Assembly (NCBI GenBank): GCA_003988855.1
Contig: QYAI01000232.1
Span: forward strand, 1-64,000
Direction of reading: 5' to 3'
Length of the DNA: 64,000 nt
Source: Arachnopeziza araneosa
Lineage: Eukaryota; Ascomycota; Leotiomycetes; Helotiales; Arachnopezizaceae
The stretch's first letter is position 1; every line of letters begins with the position of its first letter. A program made the position numbers and the translations under genes. This document shows positions 34,253 through 46,322 of this stretch, piece after piece. The notes beneath the pieces were generated by a model, which made no database searches, was not told where the DNA came from, and saw only the letters and a program-made list of their open reading frames with translations.

Positions 34253-36154
34253 TTAAACCGTCTTCTCGGGTTCAACAGCAGGCACCGTCTCAGTCTTATC
34301 GACATGGCCCATATCAGCGGCGAAGGTAGAATGCGGCACCCACTTGGAAGAGTTGCGGGGAGTAGTCTCTTCGAGCATACGATCGACTTGCTCAAGTGAC
34401 AGGCCCTTTGTCTCGGGAACGAAGAAGTAAGCAAAAAAGAGGGAGATGCAGCAAAGTCCTCCCCACATGAAGAAGATTCGGGCGCCGAGGTTGGCGTCGT
34501 GCTTTCCTTTCCCAACGAGATATGGTGTCATGACAGCGATGATCTGAGTCTTTGTTAGCATTTAATGTGTACAGGAAAATTGAGGCACCTACGCAATTCC
34601 ACATCCAGTTGGAGGCGGTTGATAGACCAACACCGCGGGAGCGGATTGGTAGAGGGAAGACCTCGCCAATGACGACCCAAGCGACAGGGCCCCAGGTTAC
34701 TGAGAAATTGGCGATGAAGAAACAGATGAATGCAATCATGGCGGAAGTGGCGGCGTTGTTGTGCTTTGATAGCTGACCTGCTGTGACACCAATAATACCG
34801 GCAATCAACTGACAAATGACCATACCAGCAGCACCCCAAACGAGCATCTTACGGCGACCAACTTTGTCCACAAGCCAGAATGCAGGCGGAGTGCAAACAG
34901 TGTTAACGAGCGCGCAGATGATCGAGATCAAGAAGGGATTTTTGATCGTTCCCAAGGAGGTGAAAAAGACGTTTCCAAAATAGAAGATAAAATTGATGCC
35001 GGTGAGTTGTTGCATCATCTGCAATACGATGCCCATGACAGTTCTCCGAAGATTGCTAGCGCCGTTCGACCAACCTCCGGCAAAACAATTAGTCCAGCCT
35101 GCGATATACGATGTCTGTGGAATCACAGACATCTCATATTCGTTGTTTGCTACGATTTCGGCAAGCTCATCTTGGATATACTCTGAGTCGAGAGGCTGTC
35201 CACGAACAGAAACAAGAGCTTTTGCAGCAAGGTCAAGCTGGCCTTTCTTGACGTAGTATCGGGGGGATTCAGGGAGGAATACAAGACCGGTTCCAAGGAT
35301 CAAGGCCCAGAGGAATTGGATAGCAATAGGGATGCGGTACGATCCACTGTTGTTTCGATATTTTGACCCATCGACTGCACCGTTGGCAATCAAGATCCCG
35401 ACGGTAATGCAAAATTGGTAGCCGGAGACAAGGCCACCTCGAATCTTTCGTGGAGCGATCTCAGACATGTACAGGATCACTGGGAACGTCAATTCAGAGA
35501 TTCAAGATCAAAGGGGAATAAGAACAGCAGAAGCAGCCCGTACTTACCAACTGCAGAGATGAACCCAACACCAAGACCAGCGATGAAACGTCCAGGCGTG
35601 AAGACTCCGACGCTAGTTGCAGCAGTCTCGAGAATACAGCCAATAGTGAAAATGACGCATCCACTGATAATCGTTAATCGACGACCAATGAAGTCAGCAA
35701 CATCGCCAGACACGATAGCACCAAAGAATGTGCCAGCCGAGAGGATCGAGGTGCATAAAGACTGCTCCCAAGAGGGAACAACGAAGTCGGTTGGAGCGGT
35801 AGCGTTAATTGGAACGGGTAATGGTTTCCCAGTGAACATCCCGATGAAAAAGGGCATGTCGAGAACACCAGACATCCAACCGGTATCATAACCAAAAAAT
35901 ATGCCGCCGAATGCGGCAAATGCACATATCAAATATGACTTCATGGTGACTGGCGCCTCGATCCTGTTCAGATCGGCCGTCCCATCTAAACACATCACGG
36001 TCAGTTATTTTTATGAGAGAAGAATTTCCGAGAAAAGCAAGGACTTGGAGAGCTTGGCTCTGAAAAAGAGAGAGCACGGCTTCGTGACAATTCTCCGTAG
36101 GAAAGAAAGAAGACTCAATCACTTACGGACGTCGACAATTGCTCCTCCAGCCAT
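34253..36154 (-). CDS. MFS sugar (hexose) transporter
   Basis: Four exons (36127-36154, 35548-35985, 34593-35479, 34253-34543) splice to 547 residues. The first exon encodes only nine codons plus one base. Introns are 141, 68 and 49 nt. Family marks in order: GGIFFGYDTGWMSGV in helix 1, GDVADFIGRR (the D-x-x-G-R-R loop), GRFIAGLGVGFIS, MSEIAPRKIRGGLVSGYQF, PESPRYYVKKGQ, QQLTGINFIFYFGN in helix 7, VDKVGRRKML, GPVAWVVIGEVFPLPIRSRG and PETKGLSLEQVD before the tail. These are the signatures of the sugar-porter subfamily with 12 helices, a plasma-membrane proton symporter or facilitator for hexoses. All junctions restore conserved sequence and no lesion is seen. Exact sugar and affinity class cannot be read from this. 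Confidence 0.92.
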
Positions 36155-38547
36155 CCTGAAGATACTACGATGGGTAGTGAAGGCGTGTGCTAGCTGAACA
36201 AACAGAGGCGGCAGGACTCGGCCTGCAGCAGAAGCCCAGTTGAGGAGATCCTTATATACTACCACAAGTAGTAAAACGCAGAAATCCGTCCACAGAACGC
36301 GTTCAGTCTCGAGGCAACAAGAGAAGACAGAGTCAAAGCAGAGAAGCGAAGAGCCAGCTGGGCCTTTATGGATACTCGTACAGTACGTTCCTCGGCAGTA
36401 CTTCGACTCTTCGAGCCAACAACTTACGTTCGAGACAAAAAGTACGAGAGGGAATCAAGCGCACAAATAGCCAGGAATGGGACGCCCTCCGTTAAAAAGG
36501 CCCGTATCCAACAAGCAGACGTGCATGTCCCCGCAGAGATGCTGCACGTGAATGAAGGGAACCGGAGAAGCTCGCGCGCTTCTCATTGTTATAGGCTAAT
36601 GAGGCTGTCAAAACGCCTGCACGAAGAACTACTTGTCGCTTCGTACGTTGGAACGGCAGTCTACACCCGCAGAAGGGCCGACTCATTGCCGATGTTCCTG
36701 CAATCCTGGTTGAGGTGGTCTTCCCCGCATATGGGGTGGGCTAGTATTTCTTCTGCTTAAACGCGCATCTCCATATACCCCAGACGCCTCTTTATCCGGG
36801 GTTGATATAAGATAGGGCATTAATAAACAGGTCAACTTGTAAGAAATAAGAATCACTTTAAGGTGAAACGTTCACATCTCCGAAACTTCTGCTTGATCAC
36901 TACTGATAAGTGTAAGATGTAGGAATGAGCACCCCATCTTCGATCAATTCTTGCGTTGGAACAGTTGAGCAGTTTACCCGTGCGGCGCAGAACATATGCT
37001 TATTCCGAGTTGTCAAGGCTGTTTTGACGTAAATTCTGAATCGTAGGGATTTTGTGGGTTAGCTTATCAAACAGGGATTTTGTACCCTCTATACGAGACA
37101 GGATTCTGGGTCGTACGATGTTCAGTTCGGTGAGCAAAACTCCAAATTCTTGGCGTTTTGGGCTTTTTTTCTTCTTCTTATACGATGGTGCGGTTTCTGA
37201 GACTACCTTTGATGTTCTGCTTCTTCACATCAAGACAAGTTAAAAAAACACTTGGCGAAGCATAGACTCTACTAACTTACAGAACCGCAAAAAAGTCACG
37301 TTCAGTCTGCACTGCCCTCGCGTCGAAGAACCTGCATACCTGAAATCCATTCCAATTATTGATTGACCCGTTGAATACGAGAATATGAGACCCTAGCAAC
37401 TGCAAAAGTCTGTCTATAAAATACCGAAGTTCCTTCCAGCTGCTCGCCTACTTATTCCGGATTCATCACGTTGAGATCAGCCTTTCCCTTTTGCTTCTTC
37501 ATCTCTTGAACTGCACTTTGATAGACGTTCTCTAGGAAATAGACCTGCTTCCATCGTCAAAGTTTTCAAAATTCCCAGTGTCAAGGATAAGATGAAAAGT
37601 GCCATGTCGATGAGTACACGCCGTCCATCTTCTCTAGCCTTCTTCTCTCGCTTACGCTAGAGTTCAGGATAGCGGTATGTATCATTCTTTGCCGTGAAGC
37701 AATTTTCATTTTTCATTATATTCTCAGGTCGTAAGGATTTAATTTTTAGTTTGGCTGGCTGTCCTATGTCGTCGCAGCGCCTTAGAGAGCGCAATATGGA
37801 TTTGATTTGATCTATTCTTAGACTGGACCATTAGAATATTAACCTTAATCAAGCAGCTAAACGTGACCCAAGTTACAAGTCTTGTGTATAAAGCTCGATA
37901 TTACTTTCCTTCGTCTAAGATAGTCCTAAAGAGCGGAGATACTGTTTCGAAAGGGAAACTCAAAAAATGTTTCGCATTGTTTACTCTTTCTAAAGCGAGT
38001 CTACTTGGACTCTGGCGTTGTGGATTTGGATTTTTGCACAGATTTCAGATATCAAGGCTTAGTTTTTGATTTAGATGACGTCGGAGCAGCAAAGATAGGA
38101 TAGCTTTCCTCAAATTGAACTGATGATGTGAGCGCATTGTCTCGCATCACGTTACTTTAATATGCTTCCTATTTAGTAGAAAGAAAATCATTATGAGCTT
38201 GCAAAACAGAGCAGTCGATGACTATCAACAAAAGGACAATCTGAAGGCGTAAAAACTTCATGTTTCTGTGTAAGAGGGACTGGGAGAGCTTGCAAGATCA
38301 CGAGAAGGATTTGAAAAGGAAAATTTGGCTCTCATATTCCAGGCTATGCATCCACCCACCTCCGGGACTGCCAAAGTCTTGTCATCGTTACAGCATTGTA
38401 AGAGCCGCAGCCCGGATTACAGGGGCGAACTGGCACCCGCAAATCATTCTCACCTAACTTGCAGCTCCATCAACGACTAAAGTTGTTGGGAGACAAGAGA
38501 AGAAGAAGAAGAAGTCAGTGAAAGCTGTCTTATTGCTAGCTACTGTG
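36155..38547. other. Gene-poor region, promoter side of the sugar transporter
   Basis: About 2.4 kb with no supportable gene. The part nearest 36155 is the likely promoter and leader of the transporter. The frame 36368-36760 (+) and other short frames carry no recognisable motif. Base composition is AT-rich after 36780. Confidence 0.45.
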
Positions 38548-38570
38548 CCGGTTCCTCTTAAAGGAACCGG
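38548..38570. repeat. Short perfect hairpin (9-bp arms, 5-base loop)
   Basis: CCGGTTCCT, loop CTTAA, AGGAACCGG. The symmetry could be a dimeric protein-binding site or chance. It is not followed by a T-run, and a bacterial-type terminator does not apply in this organism. Confidence 0.7.
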
Positions 38571-39856
38571 TCTTGCTTACTTCGTCACGTGACAAAAGTG
38601 GTGTACCAATGTGCCCCAATAATCATCACAAGTTCGGCCTGTTCTCGGTGATCCTCCGGTTCAACATCACACCGTAAGCACATAGCCTTATCCAACAGCC
38701 TCCTCGATTCATTCTCGTTCTCCTCTCGACCGATAGTTTGGGGTGTTCAATCAGACTTTCGGGCAGAACGTGCAGCTTCAGACTGGTACCCGGAATCTCG
38801 CCGGCAGAGTTGATGTACTTTTCCAGAAGTTCGTTGTTTGAGGTATTTTGACTACACGAGAGGATGAAACCAGTTCTATGCATGCATCTTGTCGGCATAA
38901 ATTTGAGTGTGATACTTGCGGCGTGCTGGTGGCTCAGTGCCATTCGCTCGATTGTGCTGACATCATCAACTCCGAGACTTTCCTCTCTTGCTCGAGAATT
39001 GGTAAGAGCAAGTTATGTTATGTGTTTGCGTCACCAGAATACGCTGAGACAAGCGCAAGATGCGCCCAAGCAAAAGGGAAGGGTAAAATCCCCGCGGGGG
39101 TTGCTTCATGTGAGATAATGTCACACGACATTTCCAGCGATTTCAGAGCTTCTTCTTTGCTAGGAGTCAACTTGGCCAACCGAGTTGAAATGCTATGTGG
39201 AGATTCGGAAACAGCAAAAGGGACGACGGTGGAGGGTGATGGTCAGACAGCAGCACCTCACAGCCGGTGACCCCAAAACAGTCCAGCGTTTGGGTTTGTT
39301 TGGGTTCGATTGGGGCATCTATGTCATCAGCTTCAACCCGGCGCTTGTGCACATGGATATCAGCATGCGGCAGAAGTTTTCATATGTCAAGTCGGCCATC
39401 CACGAGAATGAAGTGATGCCTCTGCATCTTGTATGGTAAGCCACATAGACTGCACAGCTGTCCCTCAAGAAAAAATTAGCTATAGAACGGTAGGGAACTC
39501 CTGTTGAAATGAGCACTTAGCAAAGCTCGACTGGAAGGTCATATTTAACAGTAGGTGGAAAGACTTACCAGACATGAGTCCAAGGGTGATAGGGGTGATA
39601 GTTGGTGCGAGCCACTTGAATGGTTATGTTGGGGTCGGAGATACCGGCGGCCGATTTCCGGGATTTCTAACATCTTTTTAAATTTTTTATTGCATTTTTG
39701 GAGGATTGGCGAACCTGATGCGGACAATGCGGACTCAACTCCGCGATTCATCTACGCGTAAGGCTGCGAAGTGCAACAAAACTACAAGAGACGAATGTAG
39801 GAAAATTAGATGTGCTGCTGTACTGCCTGGAAATCAAAATCTCAATGGCACCTTGG
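38571..39856. other. Gene-poor region
   Basis: Overlapping short frames on both strands (for example 38848-39270 and 38626-38943) with no recognisable domain. I see nothing I can name. Confidence 0.4.
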
Positions 39857-40317
39857 TCATTGAGGGAATAATATTTTATGTCTGGGTCTATCGTGAGCCC
39901 CGCAGTTTTCGTGGACGCCGTGGTTCTCGTAGACATTGGAAAGGTAGCATGTCACTTTCGCACTTGCTGCCATACGACGAGCAGGAGGGTTGACTTTATC
40001 ACCGATTCCAAGGAGTAGTCTTGCCTTGTGATTGAGCGCAACAACCTTTATACCTGGGTGGAATTTCTCGTTAAATTCCTGCACGACGTTCTGATACATG
40101 AATAATACTGGCTCGCTACTAATTTGTGGTCATCATAATCAAGGGCGATCAAGTAAGACAGCATGTGTAGGACACTAAAGCCGCATTTGGGAAACACTAG
40201 ATAGTCTTCGTTACCCCGGATGTCATGAACAGGGACCCTGGATATTTCAACTCGGTGTTTGTTTGTGCAAGGAAAATCGCCATCTTCAGAATCAGAATCT
40301 AAACGACATAATTTCAA
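39857..40317 (-). pseudogene. Unrecognised coding remnant, two frames
   Basis: Two overlapping minus-strand frames look like one protein broken by a frameshift near 40090. The first (40048-40317) ends in HKLVASQYY. The second continues as MYQNVVQEFNEKFHPGIKVV, ARLLLGIGDKVNPP and a His-rich YENHGVHENCGAHDRPRHK segment. The amino-acid texture is protein-like and not low-complexity. I do not recognise the family, so no function is proposed. Confidence 0.35.
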
Positions 40318-40604
40318 TTGCTTTTAAAGCTGGAGCTCGTTGAGAAACCATCTTGATGAGATCAGCATCTTTGGAAAGCTTAGACTTGGAATAATCCGTT
40401 AGTAAAATTTCAAAGTTGATTCAGTATTTTTTTGCTACTGAGTCTAAGACTTGCCTATGAGTGGCGCGACCTACAAGAGACTTTGAGAAATGAGGTGCTG
40501 CGGCATTGGTCTACATGGCATGGAAACAAGTTTACCTGACCGTACCCAGGTGCAGTTTGTCCTCCCGAACCATCATAACTCGCTTAACTTCATGCTTACC
40601 GAGC

Positions 40605-41309
40605 TACATAAGCCGCGGGACTCCCAGCACCGCCATGGTCATAGGAATAAACCATAGAGTTTCTTTACTCAAAATACAACCAGTTGCAGCAGCCATTAGC
40701 GTTAATTCAGAAATCGCACACCTTCGCATGAGGTATAATCGCAGCCCAGTACCAATAAGCTTCGCCAGTGTCACCGATGGAGGGACGTAGAAGATAAACC
40801 CTTATCCAAATCCGCGAGATGGGCGATCTCGCTATCATTGTGAAGCACCCTAATCAGGGCGCCTGTAGCAAAGCGAAGCCGTTCCTACAATAGGAAGTAT
40901 TTCCGAGAAGGAACGGCAAAGACGGTTCCAAATGGAGACACTCCCAACGACCATACAATCAACTCAATGAAAGAAAAATACCGCGTACCTCCCTCCTCTG
41001 GTCTCCTGAGAAACTCGAAAGCAGGGACGACGCTTAGCACGCTCGCTGCAAATGGCATGCCGGCGATGGAGGAAGCAACGGTCTGAACCACAACATTTTC
41101 TGCAGGTGTGAACTTGTGTGCTAGCCAGCGACCAGAGCTTTGAAGATGGTGAAGGATATGAGAGCCGTAGACGGCGACATGGTGTTGATGCTGTCAACTT
41201 GCATGCCGAAATACATATTTGCAGCGCACACGAGCGAGCCTAGCAGAGTGCCGACAAGTATCATTGGGAAGGTTAGGGACGTGGGTCGGGAAGTTCCAAG
41301 TATCTCCAT
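40605..41309 (-). pseudogene. OPT (oligopeptide) transporter remnant with internal deletion
   Basis: From 41309 leftwards: LTFPMILVGTLLGSLVCAANMYFGMQ then INTMSPSTALISFTIFKAL, the first conserved helices of fungal OPT transporters. After a stop and a frame change near 41120, ENVVVQTVASSIAGMP and FSFIELIVWSLGV with GTVFAVPSRKYFLL follow. The frame meets TAG and then ERLRFATGAL, where OPTs have R-E-R-L-x-F-P-S-G. Sequence then jumps to FYVPPSVTLAKLIGTGLRLY and LTLMAAATGCILSKETLWF, the C-terminal end of the family (the usual S-G-x-x-L-G-E-G is degenerate). Most of the 12-16 helix core and the N-terminus are missing. Not functional. Confidence 0.7.
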
Positions 41310-42649
41310 GATTTATTAGACTTAAGAGGGGTTAGAATCGCGGTAGGTTTAGAGCTTGAACGTGTTTATAGTTGCAGTCCCAAGTCGGCGTGCATGAAAA
41401 CTAGTTCTTGTTAAGATAGCATACGGTATGGCCTGTGCTGAATAAGCTAAGATTCACCAAATCCTCTTTACCCTCACATGGCTTTATATTCCTTTACTAC
41501 TTCTATGTCTCTTACAGTAAGATTGTATTCGAAAAATTAAGTGTTTGGGGATAGAGCATCCTAAGTCAGCTGAATACCACATTCGGCAATTACAAGGCTG
41601 CGCACTATCAAACCAACCACTTCCGACCCCAGCTTCCGTCCGGTTCTTGCATTTTCTATACTATGGTTTCCATACAGGTACTCCAATAGCTTGTTTACAG
41701 TAGTTTTTTTAGGAGACCTTTTCTTATGAGTCGATAGATAGTAGTTGTACAGAGTCTCACACTTGTGATGGGTGCAAGTGAAGCAGCTTAACTTCTACCG
41801 CACGATGAGAACAGCTTCGCCACGGCTACCAGCTGTAACTATAGGGTTCTAGATAATCTTAGACTAATTTTGGGCGTGGAAATAAGATATTCTTCTCTTA
41901 TGAATCAGTACTACAGAAATTAATGCTGAAAAAAGTACCGAGAGAGTTTACAAACACTCTGCAAGTGGATATGCTTAGCGAACGTCAGGATCGATATCGA
42001 CAACCGACCCTAGCATGCAGGTTTCTGAGATTCCGAATGCAGCACTTGTGTTGTGGCCTCAGGCACTCACTTCACTAGCCGCACTAGCTAGCAGTAGTAT
42101 TTAGGAGCCACGAGCTCGCCCCTCGCTTCCTCCTTGAGAGTTTTCCCACCACAATAGAGCACATACCAGATTCTCGTCCAGAGACTGATTGAGTGATATT
42201 ATAACTTGTCAAGACGTTATTTTCCCGTTTAGAGAGCTTGGACGAGAATGCATCCAAATACGTGCCTGCATTTTCAACGTGCAAGAAGTCCTCTGTTGCG
42301 GCTCGGCTTTGGTGATCTTGGCTCCAGGCGACTCCATGTTAGGCGTGTCTGGAATGGAGGATTCAATTGGCAGGCTGTACAGCGTCGGTGCTCGCCTACG
42401 CCTGATACCCAATGAACACCGTTGCATCCCTTTTGAGCCCCCCGTCCTGGGACCCACCTTCCGCTTTCGCCTCACAGCTCTTGCCGTCCAGGCTTGGCGA
42501 GAAGTGTGGTCGAATGATCGCTAATTAAGAAATCCAGAGCTGCATCGTGCCTTCCTTTACCAGTCCGTCGTAGCTGGTTCCTGCCGCAATTAGTCACTGG
42601 TTCCTTAGTACCTGGTCCCTTGGCCGCGCAGACAATCTGGGAGAGATGA
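41310..42649. other. Intergenic region, about 1.3 kb
   Basis: No gene supported. Short frames at 42189-42524 (+) and 42209-42475 (-) overlap and have no motif. The right end is the promoter of the RNase T2 gene. Confidence 0.45.
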
Positions 42650-42680
42650 AATATATATACAATTATGAATATATAAAGTA
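42650..42680 (+). promoter_or_regulatory. TATA-rich core promoter of the RNase T2 gene
   Basis: Two TATA-type runs (ATATATATAC at 42651 and ATATAAAGTA at 42671) lie 75-105 bases upstream of the ATG, the usual distance for a fungal TATA box. Assigned by position and sequence only. Confidence 0.5.
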
Positions 42681-42703
42681 TCTCCACGCGCCGCCGAGCT
42701 GGG

Positions 42704-42727
42704 CCAGCCAGCCAGCCAGCCAGCCAG
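42704..42727. repeat. CCAG microsatellite, six copies
   Basis: Six exact tandem CCAG units in the 5' leader of the RNase T2 gene, ending 27 bases before the ATG. Confidence 0.95.
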
Positions 42728-42754
42728 TTCAAGACCTCTGCTCGCACTCCCAAA

Positions 42755-44780
42755 ATGCGGCCTCTTTTTTCGCTCGTGTCCCCACTGCTCCTACTGACGG
42801 GGCAGGTGGCGGCAAGCTGCAACTTGGACAACTGCCTCCGAGGACTTCACGCCACCAGTCGCTTCTCAGCAGCTTTGGCTTTCTGTGAAACTTTTACCAC
42901 AGCTCCGGTGACGGCCACCAGTGCAATCCCCTCGTTTGCTGTTGCGGCGTGCACAGGAAATGTTGCGAGCCGAGTGAGCAGCGCGTGTAGCTGCATCGCA
43001 ACCGCAATATCGAGCCCTTCCATTTCCACCGCCAGAGCGTCAAGTACATCTTCGAGTGCTCTCGTCGTGTCGAGCACATCTACTAGTACTCCCGTCGTGT
43101 CAAGTACATCCACGAGTACTCCCATCGTATCAAGTAGTTCTACAACTACTCCCGTCGAGTCAAGTACATCTTCGACTACTCCGGTGGTGTCAAGTACATC
43201 CACGAGTACTCTGGCCGTTTCAAGTGTATATACGACTACTCCCGTTGTGTCCAGTACCTCTACGACTACTCCTGTCGTTTCAAGTACTTTTACAACAACT
43301 CCCGTCGACTCAAGTACATTTACGAGTAACGCACCGAGCAGCACGCCAACGACTCCTGCTGGTCCAAAAGTCTGCCTGAATCCACAGTTGAGCTGTCACA
43401 ACACAACTTTGGTGACAGACCTGTGCTGTTTCAATGCACCAGGCGGACAACTCCTCCAGACCCAATTTTGGGACGCTTCACCCAGCACTGGTACGTTGAC
43501 TTCTTTCCTCGCTATATTTCTACCTTTCACAAGTTTTTTAAGTTTTTTTCAAAGTGCAAACTAACACCAACATCAAGGACCAAACAACTCCTGGACAGTC
43601 CACGGTCTCTGGCCAGATCACTGCGATGGCACTTATGACGCATTTTGTGATGTGGCACGTGAATATACTAATATCACAGCAATCCTCCAATCATATGGTA
43701 GAACCGACTTGTTGGCCTTTATGAACGTTTACTGGAAAGATGTTAACGGAAATGACGAGAGTTTCTGGGAGCATGAATGGGGCAAGCATGGAACTTGCAT
43801 CAGCACCTTGAATCCAAGCTGCTACACTGACTATACCGGCCAAGAGGAGGTGGTTGATTTCTTCGATACCACTGTCTCACTTTTTAAGGGTTTGGACAGT
43901 TACACGGTATTCATTCGTGAATTCCCATGTTTTTATTTGCTGACATCCTTCAGGCGCTCGCAAATGCCGGCATTATCCCCTCGACAACAGTCACCTATAC
44001 TTCTGCCCAGATAGAAGATGCATTGACAACAGAGCACGGCTTCCCCGTCACAATCTCATGCAGCGGCAACTCACTCGACGAAATCTGGTATCACTACAAT
44101 GTTCTTGGGAGTGTACAAACCGGTACATTCGTCCCAACCTCTCCCGATGGCAGCAAATCAGATTGCCCGGCCACAGGGGTCAGCTACATACCAAAATATT
44201 TGTCATCTCCCACCTCAACATCTACCAGCAGCAGTGCTTCGTCCACTCCAACAGGAACGCCTTACCTCGGCAAGGGGTTCTTGCAGGCCTTTACTGGAGG
44301 TAGCAACAAAGGGTGCCTCATTAGCGCAGGCACATGGTACACGACCGGAACATGCGCCACGTATACAGCTGCAACATCTGGTAGGTTTCTCTTCCTGTGG
44401 CTAATTCTTCCATGCCACAATATTCTTCCAATCAACATACAGCTAACCGCAGCCTATGTTTAGGGAATGGCTTTACGCTTACGAGCAGCAAAGGGCCGTG
44501 TGACATCATTTCCGGTGCATTTTTGTGTGCCGCTGGGAACACAGCAGGGGTTTTTACAGTAAGAATTACCCATCTCTCGAGTTCCTTTGCAAAGCTGCTT
44601 TTTATAACGAAAGAAATCGAAGCTGATATTTAGCAGAACATTGGTGGCTCATTGGGGTACCTCGCAAGCAGCGAATTCTTCGCGGCTGCTATTCCGGTTG
44701 GACCAGTGCAGCAGAAGGTGTACATTTCCTCTAATGCAACTAGCGATGTAGAAGTGAGCTTTACATGGCAGGGTCTTTAG
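42755..44780 (+). CDS. Secreted RNase T2 with Cys-rich and mucin-like N-terminal extension
   Basis: Five exons (42755-43490, 43578-43906, 43954-44380, 44464-44558, 44634-44780) give 577 residues; introns 87, 47, 83 and 75 nt. Residues 1-20 are a signal peptide. Residues 21-90 hold eight or so cysteines (SCNLDNCLRGL, FCETF, ACTGN, SACSC), a module seen in fungal secreted proteins. Residues about 95-205 are Ser/Thr repeats (S-S-T-S-T-x-T-P-V-V), likely O-glycosylated. The RNase T2 domain follows, with CAS I HGLWPDHCDG (His254) and CAS II FWEHEWGKHGTC (Glu312, His316), the catalytic set for 2',3'-cyclic RNA cleavage. A second Ser-rich linker near 415-430 leads to a C-terminal domain as in fungal vacuolar/secreted RNase T2 (RNY1-type). 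All catalytic residues are present. The N-terminal extension is unusual for the family. Confidence 0.9.
43055..43330 (+). repeat. In-frame tandem repeats encoding Ser/Thr-Pro mucin-like segment
   Basis: About eleven imperfect 24-bp units with a core like TCAAGTACATC-ACGA-TACTCCCGTCGTG. They encode SSTS/T-TTPVV and lie wholly inside exon 1 of the RNase T2 gene. Such repeats often vary in copy number between strains. Confidence 0.85.
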
Positions 44781-45180
44781 TACTTTTTTAGAGTGCCACT
44801 TTATAGACTTGATCTCCATTACATTTGATAACTGCTGTGACTGTTTCAACATGGATCTATTGAAAAGTAGGGACAAAGAGACGAAGAATTTCCATCTACC
44901 TTCCAGGAAACTTTTAAATATTTGGCGATAGATGTGCTAGGACTCGACTCTTTAATTACAAGCGTGTATTCGCTTGTCTAAATAAAGTGTTGACTACTAA
45001 TTAAAGTCTGTCCCAAGCGAACTCGAAAATTGTCGCTTCGAATAACTTCAAGATTCATAAATAACAAGTGACCCCTACCCATAGTCCGCAGCTATTCTCC
45101 GAGCTCAACACTAGATACTAGGGACGTTAAGTAGAATACTCTATTGAAGATTTTTCCAGACTTCAATTTCATAAGTCCAT
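44781..45180. other. Convergent 3' intergenic region
   Basis: AT-rich 400-base spacer between the RNase T2 gene (+) and the TRI14-like gene (-). It should contain both polyadenylation regions. No gene seen. Confidence 0.5.
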
Positions 45181-46322
45181 TTATGCCCCAAGCAATGCGT
45201 CTACCTGCGCCGTGATATCGATGAATGGGAACTTGTCCTGGGTTCCAGGTCCCGTGTTAATATGACTTATATTTCCAACGTCCGTGGGAACAAGATAAAG
45301 ACTATCCCCGATCTGCACCGGCTCGGTAGTAAACGAGTTCGGCACCGGATTCGCCACCTTGCCCAGAAACTCCGCCGTATCCCACCGCCCATCTTTCGAC
45401 CTCAACACAATAACTCCGACCAAGTCCTCCGCAATCAGATATACCGTGCCGTCATGTCGTGGAGGCAGGTACCCGCTATCTGTAAACGTCCAGTTGGCAT
45501 CTGGAAAGTGCGGGACCTCGATCGGCTCTCCCAATGGCTTTCGCATGTCGAATTTTAGAATGCGGTTCTTCGCAGCGTCGCTCGCAAGCAGCGTCCATCC
45601 CGTCGCTGCGATGCCTCCCAGGCCGGAATCGGTGGTGATGTTTCGAGGCTGCGGGAGATACCATGGCGTGACTGTCTTTCCATCTTTACTCACCTTCAAG
45701 ATGCTGCTTGGGAGCGCACCGACAATATACGCGTTGTCATCGGGGTCGTGAGCGATGGTGGCAAATGCGGCGTATCTCCCGTGTGTGGTGTCTGTCAGGT
45801 TGATCTTGTAGAGGACTTCTCTCGTAGAGGGATCCCATTGCATGAAGAAGTTGTCTCCAGATAAGTTTGCTCCCGCGCTGACGACGGGCTCCCACGCATT
45901 GGCTAGGATAGAGAGCAGTCCTGTGCGCTCGTTGACTTTTGTACCACCGACGTGGTAGGTCCCGGTATGGGAAATGCCAGGAAACTCTAGAATGTCTATG
46001 ATTTGGTTGATGTATGGGTCGTAGATGCAAACCGTGGCGTTCCATACACAGCTTTGAGTTTTTTGTCAACACCACCAATCTTTTCTAATGAAGCTATGGA
46101 ATGAATCACAGCAAGGTGGAGAGCTCACCCGATATAGAGAAGACACGAGTCGAAATCAAAGTCGGCATTCTCGGGGTAAACTTGATAGTAATCGATCACA
46201 AAGGATCCATTGAACGGCGGACAGCTCTTTTTATGATGAACAGCAACATTATTACGTTGATGCAGAGCTGCAGTTCTTGTAAAAGCAAGTCCAACTAGCA
46301 GGAATGCGTGTTGGAGACGCAT
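45181..46322 (-). CDS. TRI14-like secreted beta-propeller-type protein
   Basis: Two exons (46129-46322 and 45181-46051) splice through a 77-nt intron to 354 residues. The start ATG at 46322 begins a signal peptide (RLQHAFLLVGLAFTRTAA). At the junction, LYIG joins CVWNATVCIYDPY, matching the TRI14-like family. Other family marks are DILEFPGISHTGTYHVGG, HDPDDNAYIVGALPSSILKV, KTVTPWYLPQP, SGLGGIAATG, ILKFDMRKPLG, YLPPRHDGTVYLIAEDLVG and VLRSKDGRW. Family proteins are named after TRI14 of the Fusarium trichothecene cluster, where the gene affects virulence rather than toxin synthesis. No other TRI-type gene is present here, so no trichothecene pathway is implied. The repeated strand pattern suggests a propeller. 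It looks intact. Confidence 0.87.

Noticed and set aside
38548..38570. Hairpin as a transcription terminator
   Set aside because: Rho-independent terminators are bacterial, there is no T-run, and no gene ends here.
42847..43344. 165-codon minus-strand frame opposite the Ser/Thr repeats
   Set aside because: A shadow of the tandem repeat. Its Val/Asp/Leu periodicity mirrors the repeats of the RNase T2 gene, which has a signal peptide, introns and catalytic motifs on the plus strand.
45181..46322. Trichothecene pathway locus
   Set aside because: TRI14-like proteins are common outside the trichothecene cluster, and no terpene synthase or other TRI-type gene is present.
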